Source: Apoderus coryli
Lineage: Eukaryota > Arthropoda > Insecta > Coleoptera > Attelabidae
Direction: 5' to 3'
Length of the DNA: 64,000 nt
Assembly (NCBI GenBank): GCA_911728435.2
Contig: OU452212.1
Location: 316,563-380,562 of the forward strand
Below, piece by piece: positions 12,501-23,391 of the stretch; position 1 is the first letter of the stretch; each line of letters starts with the position of its first letter. The position numbers were made by a program, and so were the translations under genes. The notes beneath the pieces are model-generated. The model made no database searches, was not told the origin of the DNA, and worked only from the letters and a program-made list of their open reading frames with translations.

Positions 12501-15500
12501 CAAATATGTACAGTGCGTGAAAATTTTCAAAAAACCTGATGATTCCAAAATGGTTGAAACTTGGTGTAGTGATAGAGGGGCCTATTGGGAGCAGAAAAGG
12601 CCGGACTTATAAAGAACCAAGTCCGTTTTTCGATATCTCTTACCGTTTTCGAGATATTTACGTTTAAAGTTTTTTGCAAAAATCTTCAAAACTTAAAGAA
12701 TCAAATATGTACAGAGCGTGAAAATTTTCAAAAAACCTGATGATTCCAAAATGGTTGAAACTTGGTGTAGTGATAGAGGGGCCTATTGGGAGCAGAAAAG
12801 GCCGGGGTTATAAAGAACCAAGTCCGTTTTTCGATATCTCTTACCGTTTTCGAGATATTTTCGTTTAAAGTTTTTTGCAAAATCTTCAAAACTTAAAGAA
12901 TCATATATGTACAGAGCGTCAAAATTTTCAAAAAACCTGATGATTCCAAAATGATTGAAACTTGGTGTAGTGATAGAGGGGCCTATTGGGAGCAGAAAAG
13001 GCCAGCGTTATAAAGAACCAAGTCCGTTTTTCCATATCTCTTACCGTTTTCGAGATATTTACGTTTAAAGTTTTTTGCAAAATTCTTCAAAACTTAAAGA
13101 ATCAAATATGTACAGAGCGTCAAAATTTTCAAAAAACCTGATGATTCCAAAATGATTGAAACTTGGTGTAGTGATAGAGGGGCCTATTGGGAGCAGAAAA
13201 GGCCGGGATTATAAAGAACCAAGTCCGTTTTTCGATATCTCTTACCGTTTTCGAGATATTTACGTTTAAAGTTTTTTGCAAAATTCTTCAAAACTTAAAG
13301 AATCAAATATGTACAGAGCGTCAAAATTTTCAAAAAACCTGATGATTCCAAAATGATTGAAACTAGGTGTAGTGATAGAGGGGCCTATTGGGAGCAGAAA
13401 AGGCCGGAATTATAAAGAACCAAGTCCGTTTTTCGATATCTCTTACCGTTTTCGAGATATTTACGTTTAAAGTTTTTTGCAAAAATATTCAAAACTTAAA
13501 GAATCAAATATGTACAGAGCGTCAAAATTTTCAAAAAACCTGATGATTCCAAAATGATTGAAACTTGGTGTAGTGATAGAGGGGCCTATTGGGAGCAGAA
13601 AAGGCCGGAATTGTAAAGAACCAACTCCGTTTTTCGATATCTCTTACCGTTTTCGAGATATTTACGTTTAAAGTTTTTTGCAAAAATCTTCAAAACTTAA
13701 AGAATCAAATATGTACAGAGCGTCAAAATTTTCAAAAAACCTGATGATTCCAAAATGGTTGAAACTTGGTGTAGTGATAGAGGGGCCTATTGGGAGCAGA
13801 AAAGGCCGGACTTATAAAGAACCAAGTCCGTTTTTCGATATCTCTTACCGTTTTCGAGATATTTACGTTTAAAGTTTTTTGCAAAAATCTTCAAAACTTA
13901 AAGAATCAAATATGTACAGAGCGTGAAAATTTTCAAAAAACCTGATGATTCCAAAATGGTTGAAACTTGGTGTAGTGATAGAGGGGCCTATTGGGAGCAG
14001 AAAAGGCCGGAATTGTAAAGAACCAACTCCGTTTTTCGATATCTCTTACCGTTTTCGAGATATTTACGTTTAAAGTTTTTTGCAAAAATCTTCAAAACTT
14101 AAAGAATCAAATATGTACAGAGCGTCAAAATTTTCAAAAAACCTGATGATTCCAAAATGGTTGAAACTTGGTGTAGTGATAGAGGGGCCTATTGGGAGCA
14201 GAAAAGGCCGGACTTATAAAGAACCAAGTCCGTTTTTCGATATCTCTTACCGTTTTCGAGATATTTACGTTTAAAGTTTTTTGCAAAAATCTTCAAAACT
14301 TAAAGAATCAAATATGTACAGAGCGTGAAAATTTTCAAAAAACCTGATGATTCCAAAATGGTTGAAACTTGGTGTAGTGATAGAGGGGCCTATTGGGAGC
14401 AGAAAAGGCCGGAATTATAAAGAACCAAGTCCGTTTTTCGATATCTCTTACCGTTTTCGAGATATTTACGTTTAAAGTTTTCTGCAAAAATCTTCAAAAC
14501 TTAAAGAATCAAATATGTACAGTGCGTGAAAATTTTCAAAAAACCTGATGATTCCAAAATGGTTGAAACTTGGTGTAGTGATAGAGGGGCCTATTGGGAG
14601 CAGAAAAGGCCGGAGTTATAAAGAACCAAGTCCGTTTTTCGATATCTCTTACCGTTTTCGAGATATTTACGTTTAAAGTTTTTTGCAAAATTCTTCAAAA
14701 CTTCAAGAATCAAATATGTACAGAGCGTCAAAATTTTCAAAAAACCTGTAATTCCAAAATGATTGAAACTTGATGTAGTGATAGAGGGGCCTATTGGGAG
14801 CAGAAAAGGCCGGAGTTATAAAGAACCAAGTCCGTTTTTCGATATCTCTTACCGTTTTCGAGATATTTACGTTTAAAGTTTTTTGCAAAAATCTTCAAAA
14901 CTTAAAGAATCAAATATGTACAGAGCGTCAAAATTTTCAAAAAACCTGATGATTCCAAAATGATTGAAACTTGGTGTAGTGATAGAGGGGCCTATTGGGA
15001 GCAGAAAAGGCCGGAATTATAAATAACCAAGTCCGTTTTTCGATATCTCTTACCGTTTCCGAGATATTTACGTTTAAAGTTTTTTTCAAAAATCTTCAAA
15101 ACTTAAAGAATCAAATATGTACGGAGCGTCAAAATTTTCAAAAAACCTGATGATTCCAAAATGATTGAAACTTGGTGTAGTGATAGAGGGGCCTATTGGG
15201 AGCAGAAAAGGCCGGTATTATAAAGAACCAAGTCCGTTTTTCGATATCTCTTACCGTTTTCGAGATATTTACGTTTAAAGTTTTCTGCAAAAATCTTCAA
15301 AACTTAAAGAATCAAATATGTACAGTGCGTGAAAATTTTCAAAAAACCTGATGATTCCAAAATGGTTGAAACTTGGTGTAGTGATAGAGGGGCCTATTGG
15401 GAGCAGAAAAGGCCGGACTTATAAAGAACCAAGTCCGTTTTTCGATATCTCTTACCGTTTTCGAGATATTTACGTTTAAAGTTTTTTGCAAAAATCTTCA

Positions 15501-18500
15501 AAACTTAAAGAATCAAATATGTACAGAGCGTGAAAATTTTCAAAAAACCTGATGATTCCAAAATGGTTGAAACTTGGTGTAGTGATAGAGGGGCCTATTG
15601 GGAGCAGAAAAGGCCGGAGTTATAAAGAACCAAGTCCGTTTTTCGATATCTCTTACCGTTTTCGAGATATTTACGTTTAAAGTTTTTTGCAAAATCTTCA
15701 AAACTTAAAGAATCATATATGTACAGAGCGTCAAAATTTTCAAAAAACCTGATGATTCCAAAATGATTGAAACTTGGTGTAGTGATAGAGGGGCCTATTG
15801 GGAGCAGAAAAGGCCAGCGTTATAAAGAACCAAGTCCGTTTTTCCATATCTCTTACCGTTTTCGAGATATTTACGTTTAAAGTTTTTTGCAAAATTCTTC
15901 AAAACTTAAAGAATCAAATATGTACAGAGCGTCAAAATTTTCAAAAAACCTGATGATTCCAAAATGATTGAAACTTGGTGTAGTGATAGAGGGGCCTATT
16001 GGGAGCAGAAAAGGCCGGGATTATAGAGAACCAAGTCCGTTTTTCGATATCTCTTACCGTTTTCGAGATATTTACGTTTAAAGTTTTTTGCAAAATTCTT
16101 CAAAACTTAAAGAATCAAATATGTACAAAGCGTCAAAATTTTCAAAAAACCTGATGATTCCAAAATGATTGAAACTAGGTGTAGTGATAGAGGGGCCTAT
16201 TGGGAGCAGAAAAGGCCGGCATTATAAAGAACCAAGTCCGTTTTTCGATATCTCTTACCGTTTTCGAGATATTTACGTTTAAAGTTTTTTGCAAAAATAT
16301 TCAAAACTTAAAGAATCAAATATGTACAGAGCGTCAAAATTTTCAAAAAACCTGATGATTCCAAAATGATTGAAACTTGGTGTAGTGATAGAGGGGCCTA
16401 TTGGGAGCAGAAAAGGCCGGAATTATAAAGAACCAAGTCCGTTTTTCGATATCTCTTACCGTTTTCGAGATATTTACGTTTAAAGTTTTTTGCAAAAATC
16501 TTCAAAACTTAAAGAATCAAATATGTACAGAGCGTCAAAATTTTCAAAAAACCTGATGATTCCAAAATGGTTGAAACTTGGTGTAGTGATAGAGGGGCCT
16601 ATTGGGAGCAGAAAAGGCCGGAATTATAAAGAACCAAGTCCGTTTTTCGATATCTCTTACCGTTTTCGAGATATTTACGTTTAAAGTTTTCTGCAAAAAT
16701 CTTCAAAACTTAAAGAATCAAATATGTACAGTGCGTGAAAATTTTCAAAAAACCTGATGATTCCAAAATGGTTGAAACTTGGTGTAGTGATAGAGGGGCC
16801 TATTGGGAGCAGAAAAGGCCGGACTTATAAAGAACCAAGTCCGTTTTTCGATATCTCTTACCGTTTTCGAGATATTTACGTTTAAAGTTTTTTGCAAAAA
16901 TCTTCAAAACTTAAAGAATCAAATATGTACAGAGCGTGAAAATTTTCAAAAAACCTGATGATTCCAAAATGGTTGAAACTTGGTGTAGTGATAGAGGGGC
17001 CTATTGGGAGCAGAAAAGGCCGGGGTTATAAAGAACCAAGTCCGTTTTTCGATATCTCTTACCGTTTTCGAGATATTTACGTTTAAAGTTTTCTGCAAAA
17101 ATCTTCAAAACTTAAAGAATCAAATATGTACAGTGCGTGAAAATTTTCAAAAAACCTGATGATTCCAAAATGGTTGAAACTTGGTGTAGTGATAGAGGGG
17201 CCTATTGGGAGCAGAAAAGGCCGGACTTATAAAGAACCAAGTCCGTTTTTCGATATCTCTTACCGTTTTCGAGATATTTACGTTTAAAGTTTTTTGCAAA
17301 AATCTTCAAAACTTAAAGAATCAAATATGTACAGAGCGTGAAAATTTTCAAAAAACCTGATGATTCCAAAATGGTTGAAACTTGGTGTAGTGATAGAGGG
17401 GCCTATTGGGAGCAGAAAAGGCCGGTATTATAAAGAACCAAGTCCGTTTTTCGATATCTCTTACCGTTTTCGAGATATTTACGTTTAAAGTTTTCTGCAA
17501 AAATCTTCAAAACTTAAAGAATCAAATATGTACAGTGCGTGAAAATTTTCAAAAAACCTGATGATTCCAAAATGGTTGAAACTTGGTGTAGTGATAGAGG
17601 GGCCTATTGGGAGCAGAAAAGGCCGGAGTTATAAAGAACCAAGTCCGTTTTTCGATATCTCTTACCGTTTTCGAGATATTTACGTTTAAAGTTTTTTGCA
17701 AAAATCTTCAAAACTTAAAGAATCAAATATGTACAGAGCGTCAAAATTTTCAAAAAACCTGATGATTCCAAAATGGTTGAAACTTGGTGTAGTGATAGAG
17801 GGGCCTATTGGGAGCAGAAAAGGCCGGAATTATAAAGAACCAAGTCCGTTTTTCGATATCTCTTACCGTTTTCGAGATATTTACGTTTAAAGTTTTCTGC
17901 AAAAATCTTCAAAACTTAAAGAATCAAATATGTACAGTGCGTGAAAATTTTCAAAAAACCTGATGATTCCAAAATGGTTGAAACTTGGTGTAGTGATAGA
18001 GGGGCCTATTGGGAGCAGAAAAGGCCGGACTTATAAAGAACCAAGTCCGTTTTTCGATATCTCTTACCGTTTTCGAGATATTTACGTTTAAAGTTTTTTG
18101 CAAAAATCTTCAAAACTTAAAGAATCAAATATGTACAGAGCGTGAAAATTTTCAAAAAACCTGATGATTCCAAAATGGTTGAAACTTGGTGTAGTGATAG
18201 AGGGGCCTATTGGGAGCAGAAAAGGCCGGGGTTATAAAGAACCAAGTCCGTTTTTCGATATCTCTTACCGTTTTCGAGATATTTACGTTTAAAGTTTTCT
18301 GCAAAAATCTTCAAAACTTAAAGAATCAAATATGTACAGTGCGTGAAAATTTTCAAAAAACCTGATGATTCCAAAATGGTTGAAACTTGGTGTAGTGATA
18401 GAGGGGCCTATTGGGAGCAGAAAAGGCCGGACTTATAAAGAACCAAGTCCGTTTTTCGATATCTCTTACCGTTTTCGAGATATTTACGTTTAAAGTTTTT

Positions 18501-21500
18501 TGCAAAAATCTTCAAAACTTAAAGAATCAAATATGTACAGAGCGTGAAAATTTTCAAAAAACCTGATGATTCCAAAATGGTTGAAACTTGGTGTAGTGAT
18601 AGAGGGGCCTATTGGGAGCAGAAAAGGCCGGTATTATAAAGAACCAAGTCCGTTTTTCGATATCTCTTACCGTTTTCGAGATATTTACGTTTAAAGTTTT
18701 CTGCAAAAATCTTCAAAACTTAAAGAATCAAATATGTACAGTGCGTGAAAATTTTCAAAAAACCTGATGATTCCAAAATGGTTGAAACTTGGTGTAGTGA
18801 TAGAGGGGCCTATTGGGAGCAGAAAAGGCCGGTGTTATAAAGAACCAAGTCCGTTTTTCGATATCTCTTACCGTTTTCGAGATATTTACGTTTAAAGTTT
18901 TTTGCAAAAATCTTCAAAACTTAAAGAATCAAATATGTACAGAGCGTCAAAATTTTCAAAAAACCTGATGATTCCAAAATGATTGAAACTTGGTGTAGTG
19001 ATAGAGGGGCCTATTGGGAGCAGAAAAGGCCGGAATTATAAATAACCAAGTCCGTTTTTCGATATCTCTTACCGTTTCCGAGATATTTACGTTTAAAGTT
19101 TTTTTCAAAAATCTTCAAAACTTAAAGAATCAAATATGTACGGAGCGTCAAAATTTTCAAAAAACCTGATGATTCCAAAATGATTGAAACTTGGTGTAGT
19201 GATAGAGGGGCCTATTGGGAGCAGAAAAGGCCGGAATTATAAATAACCAAGTCCGTTTTTCGATATCTCTTACCGTTTCCGAGATATTTACGTTTAAAGT
19301 TTTTTTCAAAAATCTTCAAAACTTAAAGAATCAAATATGTACGGAGCGTCAAAATTTTCAAAAAACCTGATGATTCCAAAATGATTGAAACTTGGTGTAG
19401 TGATAGAGGGGCCTATTGGGAGCAGAAAAGGCCGGAATTATAAATAACCAAGTCCGTTTTTCGATATCTCTTACCGTTTCCGAGATATTTACGTTTAAAG
19501 TTTTTTTCAAAAATCTTCAAAACTTAAAGAATCAAATATGTACGGAGCGTCAAAATTTTCAAAAAACCTGATGATTCCAAAATGATTGAAACTTGGTGTA
19601 GTGATAGAGGGGCCTATTGGGAGCAGAAAAGGCCGGAATTATAAAGAACCAAGTCCGTTTTTCGATATCTCTTACCGTTTTCGAGATATTTACGTTTAAA
19701 AGTTTTTTGCAAAAATCTTCAAAACTTAAAGAATCAAATATGTACAGAGCGTCAAAATTTTCAAAAAACCTGATGATTCCAAATGACTAAGTCAAGAAAC
19801 TTTAACATAAAATTCGGTACACTATTAAAATGTTCTAGATTATATATATTAATAAAATTCTCTAGCAGATTACTTTTATCACTTGTGTTAAATAAATTGG
19901 GAATATTAAAATCGCCCAGAATCGTTAACCTGATATCCTCATCCGGGATATTCTCAAATATATTGAAAAACTTTTCATACATATTGATGTCCGAGTTAGG
20001 GGGAAAATATACTACTGACAAATAAAAACACCACAATCAACATCAATCACCTCGCAGCGGAAAGTCTTCTTTACAGCCAATATTACACCTCCACCCCTGC
20101 TCTTTTCAGATTTGCAATCATGTCTAAATATTTGATACCTTGAATCAAATAGTTCTCCGTCAGAGATACCACTGGTCAGTCAAGACTCAGTTACTGCTAT
20201 AATATCATAGTTATCTGCATGTATACTCGTGTATAGGATCCGCTAGATTGTCTTGCGCCATCCTCTTCTTCAATTATGTATGGAACAAAATATCGGCCAA
20301 ATAGGCGCCGCGACCTCGGCGGCACACCTCCATCCAATGGTCCAAATTTTCGATGACGCTGAGGCATAATTGAGGTTCTATGCCGTTAATGTGCCGAATT
20401 ATCTCATCCATTAGCTCTTGAATTGTTGCTGGCTTATCGACGTACACCTTTTCTTTCAAATAACCCCAAAGAAAGAAGTCCCACGGTGTCAAATCACATG
20501 ATCTTGGGGGCCAATTGACATCGCCACCACGTGAGATAACACGGCCATTGAATTTCTCGCGCCATTGTTTCGTTAGCTGTGTGGCAAGTGGCACCTCGAC
20601 AGCAAACACCATTCACAGTAACTGCCTGACCGGCCTCATTTTGCAAAAAATACGGCCCGATGATGCCGCCAGTTCATCAACCACAGTCACTCTTTGTGGG
20701 TGCATTGGTTTTTCGACAATCAGTCTTGGATTATCATTCGCTCAATTGCGGCAATTCTGCTTATTGACGAATCCACTGAGGTGAAAATGTGCTCATCACT
20801 GAAGATGATTTTCTTCGAAAAATTGATCATCCACGTTGGCCATTTCTTGCCACCATTCTGACCATTAACGACGTTTGGAATGGTCAAGAGGCTTTAGTTC
20901 TTGAGTCAGTTGCACCTTGTAATCGTGTAAATGCAAGTCTTTATGGCATAATGTTCATCAACGACGAGCGTGAGAGGTGTAGTTGTTGGGCACGACGACG
21001 AATTGAGGTGGACGGCTCTTCAGCCACACTATCGCGAACAGCAGCAATATTTTCTGCAGTACGAGCATGCACTGGTGTTTTCACATCTCCTACAGACCCG
21101 GTTTGTTCAAATTTTTTCACGATTTTAATAAAAAATAACTTAACGCGTTGCTCGATTGTGTATTTTTCCATGGTTCAAGTTGAGTTAGTCTGAAATTGAG
21201 AAATGTCAAATTAAATGCAGAAAAAAACTTGACGTTTAGGTGTGGTTCACATTCAACATCAGCCCTTACAATTTAACCACCCGTTAAATTTTATTTGGTC
21301 TAATTTCTTTGTTAGGGGGTCACTACTACTCCTACATAAGACATCGGGACCCATCCGGTGACGTGAGATGGTACAAATTTGACGATGGCGATGTGTCGGA
21401 ATGCCGTATGGGTGAGGATGAGGAAATGAAGGTTCAATGCTTCGGTGGTGATTATATGGGTGAAATATTTGATCCAATGCTGAAACGAACGACATATCGC

Positions 21501-23391
21501 AGGCAGAAACGTTGGTGGAACGCCTACATGTTGTTCTACACACGGCACGATGTGGAGGAAGTTTCACTGAACAAAATGATGAAAGAGATGTCTTTAAGTA
21601 CGTGTAAAACTGCACTGTTAAAGTTTTCCCACCACCATTGATTAAATGAATTGATATTTCTGTAGGTTCCCGGAAAGAGACGCATCTGAAGATGCCCATT
21701 GCCATCGAGAATAGTATACGGAAGCAAAACATCAAATTCCTGCATCATCGCAGCCAATTTTCCATAGAGTATTTTGCGTTTATCCGGAAATTGGCGAATA
21801 ATGTGCAACAGAATCCCCGGCACAGTCAATATTCGCTGTCGAATGAACTGTTGGAACAACAATACCATCTGAGTGTGCAGTTGGTTAGTAACTTCCTGTT
21901 CCACACCGGTTGGCATACGAAAAAGAATCTGCGCGGATCTGCTATGGAATGGTGCGACTTGATCTGTGTGCTCCTTCGTGCCTTCGCCTCAATACGCTCG
22001 TGGTTCGCCCACAATATGTTGTTCAACCACATGAATCGCTTCTGTGAATACCTGTTGAGTTGTCCGAGTAATGAGGTGCGATTGGCTTTCATCAAAATCA
22101 TCGTGTTGCTCGCGCACTTTTCCCTCAACGATGGACCGTGTCCCGCACCGCACGGCATCAACAATTCCAACCCTAATGCCACACTTAGTGATCACATCAT
22201 TTGGGCGCTATTGAGTCTGCTGCAGCATGAAGTGAGCGAGCATGGCCGGCATTTGCCGCACTACTGCAACGTGTTTCACATGTACGCGAGTCAGGGAATA
22301 CCAGAGAAGGCGCAGCTTCTACGATTCAATTTACCTGCTACTTTCATGATGGTGGCCTTGGATGAGGGCCCAGGACCAGCCATAAAGTACCAGTACACGG
22401 AATTGAGTAAATTGAATCAGGTGGTGTCGTGTTTGGTGAGATGTTGTGACATTTCTGCAAAATGTTCCACTAGTACTTCGACACCAATTACCATGCAGAA
22501 TCCTTATCGAGAGCCTTCTTGTCCTGAGTATATTATGTCGTTGTCGCCGCAAGCTACCGAGTTGCTGTTCAACCATCCAGAGTAAGTACAAACAATTTTT
22601 TGTTCTTTTTAAGCTTAAATTACTCATTAGGAACGTGAATACAACTATTTTGTTCCAGTTATGTGAAGAAAGTGATTGAAGACACTGCTCTAACGGAAGA
22701 TGCAATTAAGCTACTCCAATACTGTACATGGGAAAATCCTCAGTTTTCCCACACGATACTCTCCGAAGTCCTGTGGCATATTAGTGGGGCTTACAGTCAG
22801 GAATTGCGACACTACATCGAAATCCTGCTTTCAGTGCTACTGATTGAAGATTCGTGGCAGACGCATCGCATCCACAACGCTGTCAAAGGTTTACCGGATG
22901 AACGCGATGGTCTCTTGGAAATTATCGTGAAAGCCAAGAACCATTACCAAAAGCGTGCGTACCAGTGCATCAAATGCCTAGTAACGCTGTTTAGCAAATG
23001 TAAGTCGGCGCAAATGCTGATGATTGCGCACAGCGACCTGCGCAGATCGTACATCTCAGCGGTGACATGGCTGCAAGACGAATTAGAACGAAAATATCCT
23101 ACGAATACTCAGTATACGTACAATGCTTGGTCACCACCAGCGCAAAGCAACGAAAACTCCAACGGTTACTTTTTGGAGCGTTCGATGAGTGCGAAGAAGA
23201 CTTTAGAACGTGCTTTGGAGTTTATTAGAGACGTCGATAAGGAGGAAGAGGAGGATGTGAGTGAGGAGCAGGAATCACAAGAGGAGGGTGTAGTGGATGT
23301 GGCACTGCAGGATGACAGAAGTGATTTGCCACCGGATGTGACGCAGAGTAGCAGTAATACCTTGCAGCAGCAACAACAGCAAAATACATAA
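1398..23391 (+). CDS. faf: fat facets / USP9X-type ubiquitin-specific protease, 3' part (10 exons visible)
   Basis: This is the ortholog of human USP9X and Drosophila fat facets, a cytosolic cysteine protease that removes ubiquitin from substrates. Ten exons join in phase: 1398-1577, 1643-2353, 2418-3504, 7553-7720, 7782-8000, 8065-8319, 8371-8700, 21316-21597, 21666-22581 and 22659-23391 (TAA). Together they give about 1626 residues. The known family protein is about 2550, so roughly 900 N-terminal residues lie left of the window. The order is that of USP9X: ubiquitin-like segment, helical repeats, USP catalytic domain, long C-terminal helical region, acidic/Gln-rich tail. Intron 3 (4.0 kb) and intron 7 (12.6 kb) are expanded by transposons. 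All junctions are GT-AG and keep the frame, so the gene looks functional. Confidence 0.96.
3690..5400 (-). pseudogene. Non-LTR retrotransposon reverse transcriptase fragment
   Basis: On the minus strand, codons from about 5400 down encode a reverse transcriptase. They show [20 protein letters not shown], then motif A ([13 protein letters not shown]), [16 protein letters not shown] and the active-site FADDTT. A frameshift near 4114-4175 separates this from the C-terminal piece ([29 protein letters not shown]), which ends at 3765. The style is that of jockey/CR1-type LINEs. The 5' part (endonuclease) is missing, as is usual for 5'-truncated copies. The 5' junction is fused in frame with mariner transposase codons, so one 488-codon reading frame joins two unrelated elements. 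Confidence 0.85.
5400..6340 (-). pseudogene. Degenerate mariner-like transposase (family 1)
   Basis: Minus-strand fragments in shifting frames follow the order of a mariner-superfamily transposase. The N-terminal part reads [20 protein letters not shown], then the helix-turn-helix segment [20 protein letters not shown] and [17 protein letters not shown] (6340-5990). The middle reads [20 protein letters not shown] (about 5904-5641). The C-terminal end of the DDE region lies near 5580-5420. Several frameshifts and the loss of the last codons where the LINE starts make it a pseudogene. Confidence 0.8.
6361..7490 (+). pseudogene. Non-LTR retrotransposon reverse transcriptase fragment
   Basis: A plus-strand open frame reads [34 protein letters not shown], motif A ([14 protein letters not shown]), [20 protein letters not shown] and FADDLKIF. 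It continues through the thumb-like region to [18 protein letters not shown] and then runs directly into the right TIR sequence of the mariner element. It belongs to the same LINE group as the copy at 56972-58778 (shared FADDLK and YTDF-KAFD motifs). The 5' part is missing and the 3' end is cut within the ORF, without a tail or poly(A). There is no internal stop, so the insertion is probably rather young, or the frame survived by chance. Confidence 0.85.
7553..8700 (+). CDS. faf: faf exons with the catalytic Cys box and zinc-binding Cys pairs
   Basis: Four exons (7553-7720, 7782-8000, 8065-8319, 8371-8700) encode the first half of the USP catalytic domain. The Cys box reads [18 protein letters not shown]; its Cys is the nucleophile. 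Then follow [27 protein letters not shown], the pairs CKGC ([10 protein letters not shown]) and CEKC (YHCEKCEKK), and the QLKRFEYD and DLDMEPYTV motifs. The last exon stops at HSGQASG, immediately before the His box. Introns are all phase 1. The first exon is preceded directly by the right end of a mariner-like element (7526) with only 26 bases between. Confidence 0.95.
8975..19783 (+). repeat. 201 bp satellite array, about 53 copies (array 1)
   Basis: Head-to-tail copies of a 201 bp AT-rich unit run from about 9060 to 19783. Each carries, in order, GCAAAAATCTTCAAAACTTA, GTACAGAGCGTCAAAATTTT, CCTGATGATTCCAAAATG, GATAGAGGGGCCTATTGGGA and CGATATCTCTTACCG. The first part (about 8975-9020) is an inverted piece of the monomer followed by a non-repeated AT-rich spacer. 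Copies differ at only a few positions, often shared by blocks of copies. A nine-monomer block recurs at an offset of 1808 bp (about 9340-10990 and 11148-12798). Three near-identical units with TAAATAACC and TACGGAGCG lie at about 19030-19640. The short open frames inside (61-64 codons) repeat with the unit and are not genes. Confidence 0.97.
19784..20250 (-). pseudogene. LINE endonuclease-domain fragment
   Basis: The minus strand encodes parts of an apurinic-type endonuclease domain of a non-LTR retrotransposon. From 20240 down it reads [10 protein letters not shown], then a stop in place of the usual Trp, [19 protein letters not shown] and [10 protein letters not shown]. After a frameshift near 20030 come VVYFPPNSD, the motif [11 protein letters not shown] and MLKFLDLVI. 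The ILGDFN motif is a hallmark of these endonucleases. The fragment is cut by the satellite junction at 19783 and by mariner sequence near 20250. Stops and the frameshift make it non-functional. Confidence 0.8.
20262..21171 (-). pseudogene. Degenerate mariner-like transposase (family 2)
   Basis: The N-terminal piece (21171-20941) starts [20 protein letters not shown] and includes [20 protein letters not shown] and [14 protein letters not shown], a helix-turn-helix segment. The C-terminal piece (20612-20274) contains the DDE-type region [20 protein letters not shown], then [17 protein letters not shown] and ends [13 protein letters not shown]. The middle is scrambled by frameshifts and deletions. 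The transposase differs clearly from that of the element at 3602-7526. It lies next to the right TIR at 21284, which ties it to the composite element. Confidence 0.85.
21316..23391 (+). CDS. faf: faf exons with the catalytic His box and C-terminal region
   Basis: Exon 21316-21597 opens with [12 protein letters not shown] (His box) and WYKFDDGDV, completing the USP active site, then [13 protein letters not shown] and [13 protein letters not shown]. Exons 21666-22581 and 22659-23391 hold the conserved C-terminal helical region, for example [61 protein letters not shown] and [20 protein letters not shown]. The product ends in an acidic and glutamine-rich tail. The TAA is at 23389-23391. The acceptor before 21316 lies only 30 bases beyond the right TIR of the composite transposon. 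Confidence 0.95.

Larger units (their letters stand above)
8905..21284 (-). mobile_element. 12.4 kb mariner-like composite with TA duplications, carrying a satellite array
   Basis: The left end reads TA-ACGGGTGGTTAAATT and the right end AATTTAACCACCCGT-TA. That is a 15 bp perfect inverted repeat flanked on both sides by the TA dinucleotide that Tc1/mariner elements duplicate. A weaker TGTAAG match extends it. The right TIR lies 113 bp upstream of the start of a minus-strand mariner transposase pseudogene (21171), the usual layout. Between the TIRs lie, left to right, about 70 bp of element DNA, the 201 bp satellite array (8975-19783), a LINE endonuclease fragment and the transposase. The composite occupies faf intron 7. 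Confidence 0.75.

Noticed and set aside
10263..19700. Many 61-64 codon frames on both strands in the satellites
   Set aside because: They recur once per 201 bp unit, end at the same place in each unit and vary neutrally; no sign of selection for protein.
20526..20534. CACGTG hexamers inside transposons (20526, 5905) and elsewhere (26104, 49639)
   Set aside because: Isolated hexamers in transposase remnants or far from clock genes; no reason to call them regulatory.
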